From positions 1-30,411 of IMG/VR virus record IMGVR_UViG_3300017758_002219: 30,411 bases of DNA. The stretch is one strand, 5' to 3'. The notes below the pieces were generated by a model. The model searched no databases. It saw only the letters and a list, made by a program, of their open reading frames with translations, and was not told the origin of the DNA. This DNA is from a virus. Positions 7,904-14,942 of this stretch are shown one piece after another; position 1 is the first letter of the stretch, and each line of letters opens with the position of its first letter. A program made the position numbers and the translations under genes.

Positions 7904-8305
7904 ATGTTTAAATTAGGTAAAGGGTCAAAAGAAAAATTAAGTACAGTCCACCCTGATTTGCAACTAATATTTAACGAGGCAATAAAAATAACTCATATTG
8001 ACTTTGGTGTAACTGAGGGCATTAGAAGTAAAGAGCGTGGCAGACAATTACAAGCTGAGGGAAAAAGTAAAGTTGGCGACAAGTCAAAACATTGTAAAGG
8101 ACTTGCTGTTGATATTGCTTGTTATGATATGGGTAAAATAACTTGGGAATTAGAATATTACGAGGCTGTAGCACAAGTGGTTGGAGAGGTTGCAGATATG
8201 TTGGATATAAAAATAAGATGGGGCGGTAGTTGGGAGACTGGAAATTTTACGTTAAATCGTGATATGAGTTTTATTGACGCTGTACACTTTGAAATAATTG
8301 TTTAA
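7904..8305 (+). CDS. M15 family peptidase, probable endolysin
   Basis: This 133-residue protein carries the zinc peptidase signature of the M15 family (VanY/DD-carboxypeptidase and L-Ala-D-Glu endopeptidases such as T5 endolysin). It has GIRSKERGRQLQAEGKSK (39-56), the HxxGxAxD block H63-C-K-G-L-A-V-D70, WGGSW (106-110), and the final D125-A-V-H128-F-E. Zinc ligands are H63, D70 and H128. No signal peptide is visible, so export would need the holins encoded near 29 kb. The gene sits between portal and minor head genes, about 21 kb from the holin-like genes. It may therefore be a lysis enzyme, a virion-associated peptidoglycan hydrolase, or both. Confidence 0.88.
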   Translation: MFKLGKGSKEKLSTVHPDLQLIFNEAIKITHIDFGVTEGIRSKERGRQLQAEGKSKVGDKSKHCKGLAVDIACYDMGKITWELEYYEAVAQVVGEVADMLDIKIRWGGSWETGNFTLNRDMSFIDAVHFEIIV

Positions 8306-8329
8306 ATTAATTATCTTGGATATGTTTAT

Positions 8330-9133
8330 ATGGCTGACAAGATTCGAATAAGCAAAAGAAAAGATTATAATGAGCAGTTACGTTTATACAATAGTCTATC
8401 AAAAAACCTTAATGCAAAATTAAAAAGACTGTTTGCTAAAACAGCACGACAAGCAGAGCAAGAATATATTGCTAACCAAGACATGTATTATTTTTTTACA
8501 GAGCCATTTACTGATGGGCTGTATAAAATATTGGAAAGTCATTATCGGTTAGTTATAAACACAATGGCAACTCGCATGGTTAAAATGAGGCGTAAACAAG
8601 ATGAAGAATATGACGCACTTGTTAAAACTTATGTTGCTGATGTGTTAGCTGGTCAAGTTACAAATATATCTGTTACCACAGAGGCACAAATTAAAACAAT
8701 CATAACTCAAGCCATTGCTGGAAAAATTATTATTGACAAAATACCACAAACATCAATTTTTCAAATAGGTCGGTTGATACGTAAAAACAAATCGTTCGCA
8801 CCATACAGAGCAAGAATGATTGCTCGTACCGAAACGCACTCAACAATGAATTTTACTAACTTTGCAATATCAGGACAGCTAGGTTTAAACAATCCTGTTA
8901 AACAATGGAACACAGCAAGTGATGAACGTGTACGTGATTGGCATAAGGTTATGGATAATAAAAAGGTTGGGCGTGATGAATATTTTAAAGTTCTAACACC
9001 TGTTGCTGGTGGTACGTTTACAGAAAAACGCATGTTGTATACTGGTGATATGCTTAATGGTGGACCGTTAAATGTCATAAATTGTCGGTGTTTTACACTA
9101 TATTACGATTCAGAAGACGAAATTATCCTATAA
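8330..9133 (+). CDS. Minor head / head morphogenesis protein (SPP1 gp7 / Mu F-like)
   Basis: The 267-residue protein has a basic helical N-terminus (about 1-130). Its C-terminal domain follows the Mu gpF/SPP1 gp7 pattern: RARMIARTETHS, VKQWNTASDERVRDWHKVMD, EYFKV, and the closing NCRCFTLYY with a Cys pair. These proteins bind the portal and help start head assembly. Its place just after the portal (with one gene between) is usual. The ATG lies 25 nt after the endolysin stop with a poor Shine-Dalgarno site. Confidence 0.83.
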   Translation: MADKIRISKRKDYNEQLRLYNSLSKNLNAKLKRLFAKTARQAEQEYIANQDMYYFFTEPFTDGLYKILESHYRLVINTMATRMVKMRRKQDEEYDALVKTYVADVLAGQVTNISVTTEAQIKTIITQAIAGKIIIDKIPQTSIFQIGRLIRKNKSFAPYRARMIARTETHSTMNFTNFAISGQLGLNNPVKQWNTASDERVRDWHKVMDNKKVGRDEYFKVLTPVAGGTFTEKRMLYTGDMLNGGPLNVINCRCFTLYYDSEDEIIL

Positions 9134-9187
9134 CTCTATACAACTCAATAACTTATACCGTAAAAAAAACTGTACTTATATTACTTA

Positions 9188-9204
9188 TATGTAATAATTA
9201 CATA
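9188..9204. promoter_or_regulatory. Perfect 17-bp palindrome in intergenic gap, possible operator
   Basis: TATGTAATAATTACATA is an exact inverted repeat (8-bp arms around one base) in the 103-bp gap between the minor head gene and the small-gene island. It is 33 nt upstream of the ATG at 9237. The gap also holds TATATT at 9177-9182 as a weak -10 candidate, without a convincing -35. Being short and A+T-only in the middle, it could arise by chance in this AT-rich genome. Its location at the island's 5' border makes an operator plausible. Confidence 0.35.
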
Positions 9205-9236
9205 GTTACATTCGATTAATAACTAGGAGTTTGAAA

Positions 9237-9650
9237 ATGAGTAAAACACAAATGACACAACAGCACGTTCGAGTAATAGCTTTAGAATCTTTTTTTAAAG
9301 TAAAGAAATTAAAAAATAAGATGTCTAAATTAGAGATGGATTTTTTGTATTCGTCTATAACATTAATGAACATGGAAGTAGCTTTGCGTACTGATACATA
9401 TGCTAATGGTACTGAATACAATATTCGCAAAAGTGAGGTTGAGGAATTAAGGTTAGACAACAAAAGACTGAGAGTAAAAATTCATCATGTACAACAAGAT
9501 ATGGCAAATGAAAATGATTTATTAATGAGAGCGTGTATTGAGAACGAAGATTTTGTTAAAACGTTTCTTGATGAAGATGAGGACGCTGTAAATAAATATC
9601 CAGAGTTTAAATTATTACATGACGCTGTAACTTTGGTTGAGGCTTGCTAA
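9237..9650 (+). CDS. Hypothetical helical protein, first gene of small-gene island
   Basis: The 137-residue protein matches no family I recognise. It is mostly helical and charged, with a coiled-coil-like stretch (about 20-45: KVKKLKNKMSKLEMDFLYSS) and a second one (about 60-90: EVEELRLDNKRLRVKIHHVQ), then an acidic tail. The ATG at 9237 is preferred to the TTG at 9231 because AGGAG (9225-9229) lies 7 nt before it. No signal peptide or membrane segment is present. It is followed by a small GC-rich hairpin. Confidence 0.7.
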   Translation: MSKTQMTQQHVRVIALESFFKVKKLKNKMSKLEMDFLYSSITLMNMEVALRTDTYANGTEYNIRKSEVEELRLDNKRLRVKIHHVQQDMANENDLLMRACIENEDFVKTFLDEDEDAVNKYPEFKLLHDAVTLVEAC

Positions 9651-9657
9651 ATTAACA

Positions 9658-9675
9658 GGGAGCAGAAATGCTCCC
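9658..9675 (+). terminator. Short GGGAGC hairpin between island genes
   Basis: GGGAGC (9658-9663) pairs with GCTCCC (9670-9675) across a 6-base loop. It follows the 9237-9650 stop codon directly. No T-run follows, so it is more likely a weak terminator, RNA-stabilising or processing hairpin than a strong stop. A near twin occurs at 10386-10403. Confidence 0.4.
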
Positions 9676-9694
9676 ACTTACTAGGAGATATATT

Positions 9695-10078
9695 ATGTAC
9701 GAGATTTATAAATATCATATACGTAGCGACAAAACTTTTAAATTCGAATGCGAGTATGACGATTACATTATAAACACTATTAACGAGAATAAACTGAAGT
9801 ACGCAAATGAGCTTAGTGATGTTTTAAGTAGTGGTGGCAGTGAAGATGATGTTTGGTGTCCACCAAATGATTGGTATCCGATAAACGGCTTGTTTGTTTA
9901 TAAAGTAGATACGTATTTAAAAGATGGTGCTAATGAAACACATTGCGGACATGAGTTTGTTGTTGTTGAGGGTTGTGACTTACCAAATGACGCATTAACT
10001 TGGATTGACGATAAGCCAGTAGGACGCAAAATGTTTACGTTAGAGCATTTAATTGGTTGTACTGCAAATTATTATTAA
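9695..10078 (+). CDS. Hypothetical acidic protein
   Basis: This is a 127-residue soluble protein with no family I can name. The start at 9695 is chosen because AGGAG (9683-9687) sits 7 nt upstream; the earlier in-frame ATG at 9668 lies in the loop of the preceding hairpin. The protein is acidic, rich in aromatic residues, and has scattered cysteines (CEYDDY, VWCPPNDWYP, HCGHEF, EGCDLP, IGCTANYY). Its N-terminal half is helical and its C-terminal half looks like beta structure around HEFVVVEGC. It lies in a run of small genes that resembles phage early or host-takeover cargo. Confidence 0.68.
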   Translation: MYEIYKYHIRSDKTFKFECEYDDYIINTINENKLKYANELSDVLSSGGSEDDVWCPPNDWYPINGLFVYKVDTYLKDGANETHCGHEFVVVEGCDLPNDALTWIDDKPVGRKMFTLEHLIGCTANYY

Positions 10079-10103
10079 TAAAAACTTAAACAGGAGAAAT
10101 AAA

Positions 10104-10379
10104 ATGAGAGCATATACAAAAAAATTTATAGAATCACAAACTGACGAATGGTTACGAGACTTTTCCGATAAATACGAGGACGCAAGTGCGACAAAAAGAT
10201 TAGCACTCTATGACCATTATAAGTTAGTAGAAAAAGAGCTAACTGACCGTTATGAGCAGGAGTGTAAGGAGTTGTATGAGGCTGAAACACGTATGGAGTT
10301 AGGCTCTACTGCATGTAATTATTTAGATGGTGTTTATGATTATGATGACGTTGGAGACCCTAGCGATAATTGGGAGTAG
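10104..10379 (+). CDS. Hypothetical small helical protein
   Basis: The 91-residue protein is unrecognised. The start at 10104 follows AGGAG (10092-10096); an upstream in-frame ATG at 10053 would overlap the previous gene and lacks a ribosome site. The sequence is helical and highly charged (KLVEKELTDRYEQECKELYE), with an acidic aromatic C-terminus (YDYDDVGDPSDNWE). There is no signal peptide or membrane segment. Two small hairpins follow its stop codon. Confidence 0.66.
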   Translation: MRAYTKKFIESQTDEWLRDFSDKYEDASATKRLALYDHYKLVEKELTDRYEQECKELYEAETRMELGSTACNYLDGVYDYDDVGDPSDNWE

Positions 10380-10385
10380 CAGTAC

Positions 10386-10403
10386 AGGAGCAAGGACGCT
10401 CCT
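10386..10403 (+). terminator. AGGAGC hairpin followed by TTTT
   Basis: AGGAGC (10386-10391) pairs with GCTCCT (10398-10403) over a 6-base loop, followed by CTGTTTT. The stem is short, so termination would be partial at best. Its stem sequence is almost the same as the hairpin at 9658-9675, and each lies just after a small gene. Confidence 0.4.
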
Positions 10404-10409
10404 CTGTTT

Positions 10410-10425
10410 TAGAGTGTGTACTCTA
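10410..10425 (+). terminator. TAGAGT hairpin downstream of the AGGAGC hairpin
   Basis: TAGAGT (10410-10415) and ACTCTA (10420-10425) form a 6-bp stem with a GTGT tetraloop. It lies 7 nt after the previous hairpin and 46 nt before the next start codon. No T-run follows. It may be a transcript-stabilising element rather than a terminator. Confidence 0.3.
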
Positions 10426-10471
10426 ACTGATGATTTCAAAAGAATGAAACAGAATTAACTAGGAAAATATT

Positions 10472-10636
10472 ATGAAAAAACAATATAACAAGAGTGGTCA
10501 AGAAATAAGGGTTGGGCGTGAGAATCCTGATGAATATATGTCTTTATTGGAGATATTAGGTGGTTTTATAGTACTTGGGCTTGGTTTGGTGTGTACATAC
10601 CTAATTCTACTTTTAGGCAGTATATACAGCGTTTAA
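10472..10636 (+). CDS. Small single-pass membrane protein
   Basis: This is a 54-residue protein in an open frame that starts with MKKQYNKSGQEIRVGREN and ends in one hydrophobic helix, about residues 28-51 (ILGGFIVLGLGLVCTYLILL). AGGAAA lies 6 nt before the ATG. The polar N-terminus of 27 residues and short tail suggest a membrane anchor. No family is recognised. It shares the island layout of one small gene per Shine-Dalgarno site, which supports it being real despite its size. Confidence 0.6.
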   Translation: MKKQYNKSGQEIRVGRENPDEYMSLLEILGGFIVLGLGLVCTYLILLLGSIYSV

Positions 10637-10687
10637 GGCGTACTATTAACTCGTAATATCAATATTTATTAAACAATGGAGCAAATT

Positions 10688-10924
10688 ATGACAAATCTAG
10701 TAAGAAACCCAATAATAAACAAGTACGGTTGTACTAATACAGTTGGTCAATATATTCATGGTACATATGATACCAAAGTTATTGACGTGAAATGTGGCAC
10801 AACTGATTTAGACGGAAGTACTTTAACATGTGATTCGTGTTGGAAAGAGTGGCACGATAAACACCCAAACGGTCTTACATCATTTTATGGTGGAGATGAT
10901 GATTATGATGACGGCATACTATAG
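10688..10924 (+). CDS. Hypothetical small Cys-containing protein
   Basis: The 78-residue protein has four cysteines in KYGC, VKCGTTD and LTCDSCWKEWH, plus nearby histidines (HGTYD, EWHDKHP). It could be a small zinc-binding fold, although the spacing fits no motif I can name. The C-terminus is acidic (GGDDDYDDG). The start at 10688 is preferred over the ATG at 10676 because the latter forms part of a TGGAGC ribosome site spaced correctly for 10688. It is followed after 9 nt by the DUF2958 gene. Confidence 0.66.
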   Translation: MTNLVRNPIINKYGCTNTVGQYIHGTYDTKVIDVKCGTTDLDGSTLTCDSCWKEWHDKHPNGLTSFYGGDDDYDDGIL

Positions 10925-10933
10925 GAGCTAAAT

Positions 10934-11251
10934 ATGAAACTACTAACAAAAGAAATAGAAAAAAAACTATTAGCAAACAACGGTAAAAGCTGTGCAGGCT
11001 CAGGACGCAGTATGGAGAACAATAAGGTAGTTGTTAAATTCTTTAACCCATCAGGACAGGCAACTTGGTGGCTTTACTCTATGGACGATAATGGTATTTG
11101 TTTTGGTCTCGCCCAGATGTTTGGTAGAGATACTAGAGAATACGGATATTTTGATATTAATGAAATTAAATCTATTAAATGTCCACCGTTTGGATTACCG
11201 ATAGAAAGAGATATGTATTACACACCTGAAACCTTTGGAGAACTATTATGA
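10934..11251 (+). CDS. DUF2958 domain protein
   Basis: At 105 residues this is a near full-length DUF2958 protein. It has the family N-terminus MKLLTKEIEKKLLANN, the central VVKFFNPSGQATWWLYSMD, the FGLAQMFG segment, the 'E.GY.(D/S)..E..S(I/L)' strand, and the closing GLPIERDMYYTP. The family occurs on plasmids, in antirestriction islands and in phages, and its biochemical role is not established. AGGAGC precedes the ATG by 4-5 nt. The stop overlaps the next start (ATGA), so the two are translationally coupled. Confidence 0.85.
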   Translation: MKLLTKEIEKKLLANNGKSCAGSGRSMENNKVVVKFFNPSGQATWWLYSMDDNGICFGLAQMFGRDTREYGYFDINEIKSIKCPPFGLPIERDMYYTPETFGELL

Positions 11252-11409
11252 CATTCGATATTAAAAAGTTTGCTAGTCAAATGGCACAATTAAATGGCGT
11301 TGAAGTATATACGTATAATGACGATAATGATTTTGTAAAAGTTGAAGTCGTTAATGAAGATGATAAAAAAGAGGAGGCTGAAAATGAAGAAAAAAATAAA
11401 CAAGAGTGA
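11248..11409 (+). CDS. Small acidic protein coupled to DUF2958
   Basis: The 53-residue protein starts inside the DUF2958 stop (ATGA), with GGAG 7 nt upstream. It reads MTFDIKKFASQMAQLNGVEV and then becomes strongly acidic (NEDDKKEEAENEEKN). Its last 26 nt overlap the next gene in another frame; the AAGAGGAGG ribosome site of that gene lies within it. No family is recognised. The acidic tail is partly forced by encoding the next ribosome site, but the 4-nt coupling supports translation. Confidence 0.55.
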   Translation: MTFDIKKFASQMAQLNGVEVYTYNDDNDFVKVEVVNEDDKKEEAENEEKNKQE

Positions 11410-11590
11410 GGCTGTCTTTAAACACTTGGTATCACATGGCTTTATAACTACATGGGACGCTATTACTAAATACAAAGCTACAAGGCTTAGTAGCATTATC
11501 TATAACTTGCGTAACAAAGGTTATGATATTGAAAGTGTTTGGGTAGAGGATAAGCCTAGCAGATTTGTTATGTACACGTTAAAAGAATAA
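11384..11590 (+). CDS. HTH_39-like helix-turn-helix protein
   Basis: This 68-residue protein resembles the small winged-helix/HTH family found in phages (HTH_39-like): AVFKHLVSHGFITTWDAITKY, ATRLSSIIYNLRNKGYDIES, then VEDKPSRFVMYTL. The layout is first helix, 'ITT..A', recognition segment 'TRLSS.I.NLR', then a beta wing. A strong GAGGAGG site sits about 6 nt before ATG 11384, so this start is chosen over the earlier ATGs from 11342. It is the last island gene, just before the terminator, and is the best candidate for a local regulator. Confidence 0.78.
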   Translation: MKKKINKSEAVFKHLVSHGFITTWDAITKYKATRLSSIIYNLRNKGYDIESVWVEDKPSRFVMYTLKE

Positions 11591-11621
11591 GATATAATAA
11601 AATTTACTTGCTTGATTTTTT

Positions 11622-11647
11622 AGAGGGTTAACAGCCCTCTTTTTTTT
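11622..11647 (+). terminator. Rho-independent terminator
   Basis: AGAGGG (11622-11627) pairs with CCCTCT (11635-11640) over a 7-base loop, directly followed by seven Ts (11641-11647). It lies 31 nt after the last island gene and separates the island from the prohead protease gene. It is the clearest terminator in the window. Confidence 0.88.
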
Positions 11648-11649
11648 GC

Positions 11650-11679
11650 TTGTAATAAAGCCTATTCTATTGCTAGAAT
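11650..11679 (+). promoter_or_regulatory. Possible sigma70-type promoter for capsid genes
   Basis: TTGTAA (11650-11655) and TAGAAT (11674-11679, one mismatch to TATAAT) are 18 bp apart, just after the terminator and 33 nt before the protease ATG. A perfect TTGACA at 11693-11698 also occurs but lacks a matching -10 upstream of the gene. A terminator followed by structural genes implies that some promoter lies here, yet phage-specific promoters may not look like sigma70 sites. Confidence 0.4.
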
Positions 11680-11711
11680 GATATAACTTTACTTGACAGG
11701 GAAATCATAAT

Positions 11712-12383
11712 ATGTCTCAAGAAATTTTAGAAGTTGTAAATGATGTTTTTGATATTGAATGTGAATATAAAGATTTAGACGCAGATGATGATGGTAGCTT
11801 TGAGGGTTATGGGTCTGTATTCAATAACAAAGATTTAGGCAATGACGTTATCAAGTCAGGAGCATTCGCTGATTCAATAAAATACAAAAAGCCACGACAA
11901 ATTAAATTACTTTACCAGCATAAGACGGACGAGCCTATTGGAGTTATTGATAGCCTAGTTGAAGATAGCAAAGGGTTAAAAATTAAAGGTCGGTTGGCTA
12001 TGGGTACGCAGAAAGGTAAAGAGGTGTATGAGTTAATGAAAATGGGTGCGTTAGATTCTATGTCAATAGGCTATAGGCTTAGCCCAGATGATTACAAATA
12101 CAGCGACAAGCTGAAGAAACGAACAATTACGAATTTGGATTTGATGGAAATATCAATGGTGACGTTTCCTATGAATCCCAAGGCTAAAGTAACGAAAGTT
12201 AAATTAGCACATATGGACACAAGAGAGTTAGAGGAATACTTACGAGATGTTGGTGTTATGTCAAGCTCTGTTGCTAAGCAAACTGCAAATATACTATATA
12301 AATCTTACCAAGAACAAGATTTATTAGAACAGCGAGATGTTGTTGATAGTATTAGTGCATTAATTAATACGATTAAACATTAA
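11712..12383 (+). CDS. HK97-type prohead protease
   Basis: This serine protease removes the scaffold/delta part of capsid proteins during head maturation. The 223-residue protein shows FEGYGSVFNNKDLGNDVI (30-47), the catalytic-His region LLYQH70, and the catalytic-Ser region ALDSMSIGY (S116/S118; the conserved Ser of 'SxGY' is S118). It ends with the family motif LDLMEISMVTFPMNPKA. The length is usual. It is the first gene after the terminator and lies 11 nt before the capsid gene. Confidence 0.93.
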   Translation: MSQEILEVVNDVFDIECEYKDLDADDDGSFEGYGSVFNNKDLGNDVIKSGAFADSIKYKKPRQIKLLYQHKTDEPIGVIDSLVEDSKGLKIKGRLAMGTQKGKEVYELMKMGALDSMSIGYRLSPDDYKYSDKLKKRTITNLDLMEISMVTFPMNPKAKVTKVKLAHMDTRELEEYLRDVGVMSSSVAKQTANILYKSYQEQDLLEQRDVVDSISALINTIKH

Positions 12384-12394
12384 CGGAGATTATA

Positions 12395-13615
12395 ATGAGT
12401 GAAGAAATCAAATCTGTTATAGACAACTTGGGTAAATCTTTTGAAGATTTCAAAGGTGAAAACTCAAAACGTCTTGACGAAGTTGAAAAGAAAGGCTCTG
12501 CTAGTGCTGAACTTGAAAGCAAAATTGATGCTATGGCTGACGACATCACAAAGATGGCTGAGACAAAGCAAAAAATTGAGTTGCAAGCAAAGGCGTTAGA
12601 GGACGCAGAAGTTAAACTAGATAAAATAGAAACAATGTTAGCAAGACCTGAGACAGGGCTAGATTCAAAAGAAGTTGACACACAAATGAAAGCCTTTGGT
12701 CAAATGCTAAGAAAAGGTAAGGACAATATAGACCCAATGGAATTAAAAGCTCTTTACGAGTCTGATGATACATTAGGTGGATATTATGCTCCTGTTGAGT
12801 ATGTTGCTGACCTTATAAAATCAGTAACTGAAATATCGCCTTTACGTTCAGTAGCAAGAATCAGAACTACATCAAACCGAGCAATAGAACTTCCTAAAAG
12901 AACAGGACAATTCGCTGCCTCGTTTGTAAATGAAACTGCTACACGTACAGAGACAACAGGTTATCAAACAGGCTTAATGCAAATAGACGCACACGAGTTG
13001 TACGCTATGGTTGATATTAGTCAGGCGTTGTTAGAGGATTCAGCTTTTAATTTAGAGTCTGAAATGTCTACAGAGTTTGGTGAGCAGTTTGCAAAGGCTG
13101 AAGGTACTAAATTTATAAATGGTACAGGTGTTGGTACTCCACAAGGAATAACTGATACTGGTGCTGGTGTTGCTACTGTTAATTCAGGAAGTGGTACAGT
13201 ACTAACCACAAACGGACTTTTAGACTTAATGTACTCTATTAAATCTGACTATATGAACAACGCAAGATTTCTTATGAACAGAAGTACCTTTGCGTCAATC
13301 TTAAAGTTGGAGGATACAGAGGGGCAAAAAATATTTGTTCAAGGTATGTCTTATGTTGGTGGTGCTCCAAGTACAATTTTAGGTAAACCATATTTGTTAG
13401 CAGAGGATATGCCTAATGTTGGAAGTTCAGCAAAACCAATAGCATATGGTGATTTCTCAAGAGCTTATACTATTGTTGATAGAGTTGCTTTATCAATAAT
13501 GAGAGACCCATATACAGTTGCTACTGCTGGTAGCATACGTTATCACGCCAGACGTAGAGTTGGTGGAGCAGTTGTTCTTGCAGAGGCTATAGCACTGCAA
13601 AACATATCAGCATAA
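12395..13615 (+). CDS. Major capsid protein, HK97 fold
   Basis: The 406-residue protein has an N-terminal delta-like coiled coil (about 1-85; e.g. LDEVEKKGSASAELESKIDA), as expected for a self-scaffolding HK97-type capsid protein. The shell domain starts near 120-130 (YESDDTLGGYYAPVEYVADL) and continues with ISPLRSVARI, ELYAMVDISQALLEDS, a loop at FINGTGVGTPQGI, FLMNRSTFASI, and the C-terminal YGDFSRAYTIVDR...SIMRDPY. The adjacent protease probably cuts between about residues 90 and 125. GGAG precedes the ATG. Confidence 0.94.
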   Translation: MSEEIKSVIDNLGKSFEDFKGENSKRLDEVEKKGSASAELESKIDAMADDITKMAETKQKIELQAKALEDAEVKLDKIETMLARPETGLDSKEVDTQMKAFGQMLRKGKDNIDPMELKALYESDDTLGGYYAPVEYVADLIKSVTEISPLRSVARIRTTSNRAIELPKRTGQFAASFVNETATRTETTGYQTGLMQIDAHELYAMVDISQALLEDSAFNLESEMSTEFGEQFAKAEGTKFINGTGVGTPQGITDTGAGVATVNSGSGTVLTTNGLLDLMYSIKSDYMNNARFLMNRSTFASILKLEDTEGQKIFVQGMSYVGGAPSTILGKPYLLAEDMPNVGSSAKPIAYGDFSRAYTIVDRVALSIMRDPYTVATAGSIRYHARRRVGGAVVLAEAIALQNISA

Positions 13616-13630
13616 TATAGGAGATTAATT

Positions 13631-14077
13631 ATGAGAGATATTGCAAATAGGGTAGTTCAGTCAGCAGTGTTGGCTCCAGTAGTTCAAAATGCAACAGTTA
13701 CATCTAGTGCTATTGATTTGCTTGGTTTTAATTCTGCTATGATATCTGTAGCAACAGGTATTGAGGGAGTTACATTGAGCAGTTCAGTTCATTGGACTTT
13801 TATACTTCAACACTCTGATGATGACAGCACATATACAGATGTTACTTCTAGCAAAGATGTAACAGATGGAACTGTTGATTCAGATGGTATTTTTTTAAAA
13901 CTAGATGACAATGCAGAGACACCACAAGTGTCTGGTATTGGTTATATTGGTGGCAAAAGATATTTGAAGATAATTACTACCAAGACAGGAACTATGAGTA
14001 CTGGTACAGCTATGAGTATAAATTGCATTAAAGGCGACGCTATTGACGCTGGTGATGTAACAACTACATTCGTATAG
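13631..14077 (+). CDS. Putative head decoration / small virion protein
   Basis: The 148-residue protein is rich in Ser, Thr, Gly and Val, and is probably all beta. It has ILQHSDDDSTYTDVTSS, DNAETPQVSGIGYIGGKRYLKII and MSINCIKGD. Proteins with this 'LQHSDD.S......GYIGGKRYL' pattern often follow the capsid gene in siphoviruses and are usually annotated as hypothetical or decoration proteins. A decoration role is inferred from position and composition. GGAG precedes the ATG, and a hairpin follows the stop. Confidence 0.62.
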   Translation: MRDIANRVVQSAVLAPVVQNATVTSSAIDLLGFNSAMISVATGIEGVTLSSSVHWTFILQHSDDDSTYTDVTSSKDVTDGTVDSDGIFLKLDDNAETPQVSGIGYIGGKRYLKIITTKTGTMSTGTAMSINCIKGDAIDAGDVTTTFV

Positions 14078-14088
14078 CTTGTAAGTTT

Positions 14089-14127
14089 GTGGGGAGTGGT
14101 TTTGATTGCTCATTGTCTGCTCCTCAC
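14089..14127 (+). terminator. Hairpin after the decoration-like gene
   Basis: GTGGGGAG (14089-14096) pairs with CTCCTCAC (14120-14127) with one G-T pair and a 23-base loop, followed by TCTTTA. It lies 12 nt after the 13631-14077 stop. The long loop and lack of a T-run argue for a partial terminator or processing site that lowers expression of downstream genes relative to the capsid. Confidence 0.4.
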
Positions 14128-14144
14128 TCTTTATGGAGATAATT

Positions 14145-14366
14145 ATGAAAATTAAAATGTTAGTAGACGCACAAGGCTCTGGGAACATATCTGGCAACGC
14201 TATTAAACAATATAACCGAGATGAAATTATTACATGCGACCAACCATGGTTAGTTGAATTAGGTACTACATTCGTCAATGAGGGTTTTGCTATGGAAGTA
14301 AAAATGGTTGAGCCAAAAGTTAAAAAGAAAACAGTTAAGAAAAAAGCAACAAAAAAAGCAGGGTAA
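14145..14366 (+). CDS. Small head-region protein with lysine-rich tail
   Basis: The 73-residue protein has a globular N-terminal part (MKIKMLVDAQGSGNISGNA, then EIITCDQPWLVELGTTFVN) and a lysine-rich tail (KVKKKTVKKKATKKAG). The tail resembles a DNA-binding or histone-like extension. The start at 14145 is preferred because GGAG (14135-14138) precedes it; an upstream in-frame ATG at 14106 lies in the hairpin region. Small proteins of this size with a K-rich end often follow capsid genes, and their role is not established. Confidence 0.65.
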   Translation: MKIKMLVDAQGSGNISGNAIKQYNRDEIITCDQPWLVELGTTFVNEGFAMEVKMVEPKVKKKTVKKKATKKAG

Positions 14367-14369
14367 ATT

Positions 14370-14942
14370 ATGGCTAGAACTATCGGTACAGATTTTTCTA
14401 CTCAGTTAGCTAGTACAGCCGTCAATCCGTTTTTTGCTGTAGAGTTTTTATACCCACAACCTTTAAGAGTGTGGACAGGTACAACAGAATTTATTATTGA
14501 TAGTCAAACATATTTAGGTCTTGGTAATTTAATATCCATTGACCAAGTTGGAGAAACAGCAGAAACCAAAGCTAATGGCATGAAAGTTACATGTGGTGGA
14601 CTTGACACAAATGTATTAGCAAATTCTTTAAATGACACACAACAAGGTATTTTGGTTAATATTAAATTCGGCGTATTAACTACAACCGACAACGCTTTAA
14701 CAGTTGTTGACACATCATATACCCTCTTTAGTGGTTACGTTGATACAGTAGCTATTGACGAGCAAGGTGATTCGTCAACAATACAATTTTCAATAGAAAG
14801 TAAACTAATAGCACTTGAAACGCCGTTAGACTTTAGATACACCGACCAAGACCAAAAATTTTTCTTTCCAAATGATAGAGGACTGGAGTTTGTTGATGAC
14901 TTACAGGATAAGAATGTTGTTTGGGGTGGAAATGGCAGTTAA
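14370..14942 (+). CDS. Tail-tip protein, DUF2163/GTA gp13-like
   Basis: The 190-residue protein is mostly beta. It has FFAVEFLYPQPLRVWTG near the start, then LFSGYVDTVAIDEQGD and FSIESKLIALETPLDFRYTD, and the characteristic end DRGLEFVDDLQDKNVVWG. The 'LF.G.VD...I.E.G...I....ES.L..L......RYT..DQ.......GL.FV..LQDK...WG' pattern is that of tail-hub proteins lying upstream of the J-like gene in many siphoviruses and in gene transfer agents. I place it there by motif and by the J-like gene two positions downstream. The exact DUF assignment is unsure. Its end overlaps the next gene by 11 nt. Confidence 0.68.
   Translation: MARTIGTDFSTQLASTAVNPFFAVEFLYPQPLRVWTGTTEFIIDSQTYLGLGNLISIDQVGETAETKANGMKVTCGGLDTNVLANSLNDTQQGILVNIKFGVLTTTDNALTVVDTSYTLFSGYVDTVAIDEQGDSSTIQFSIESKLIALETPLDFRYTDQDQKFFFPNDRGLEFVDDLQDKNVVWGGNGS

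Noticed and set aside
11693-11721. TTGACA at 11693 as -35 of a promoter
   Set aside because: A matching -10 would fall inside the protease gene after its start codon, and no TATAAT-like hexamer is present there.
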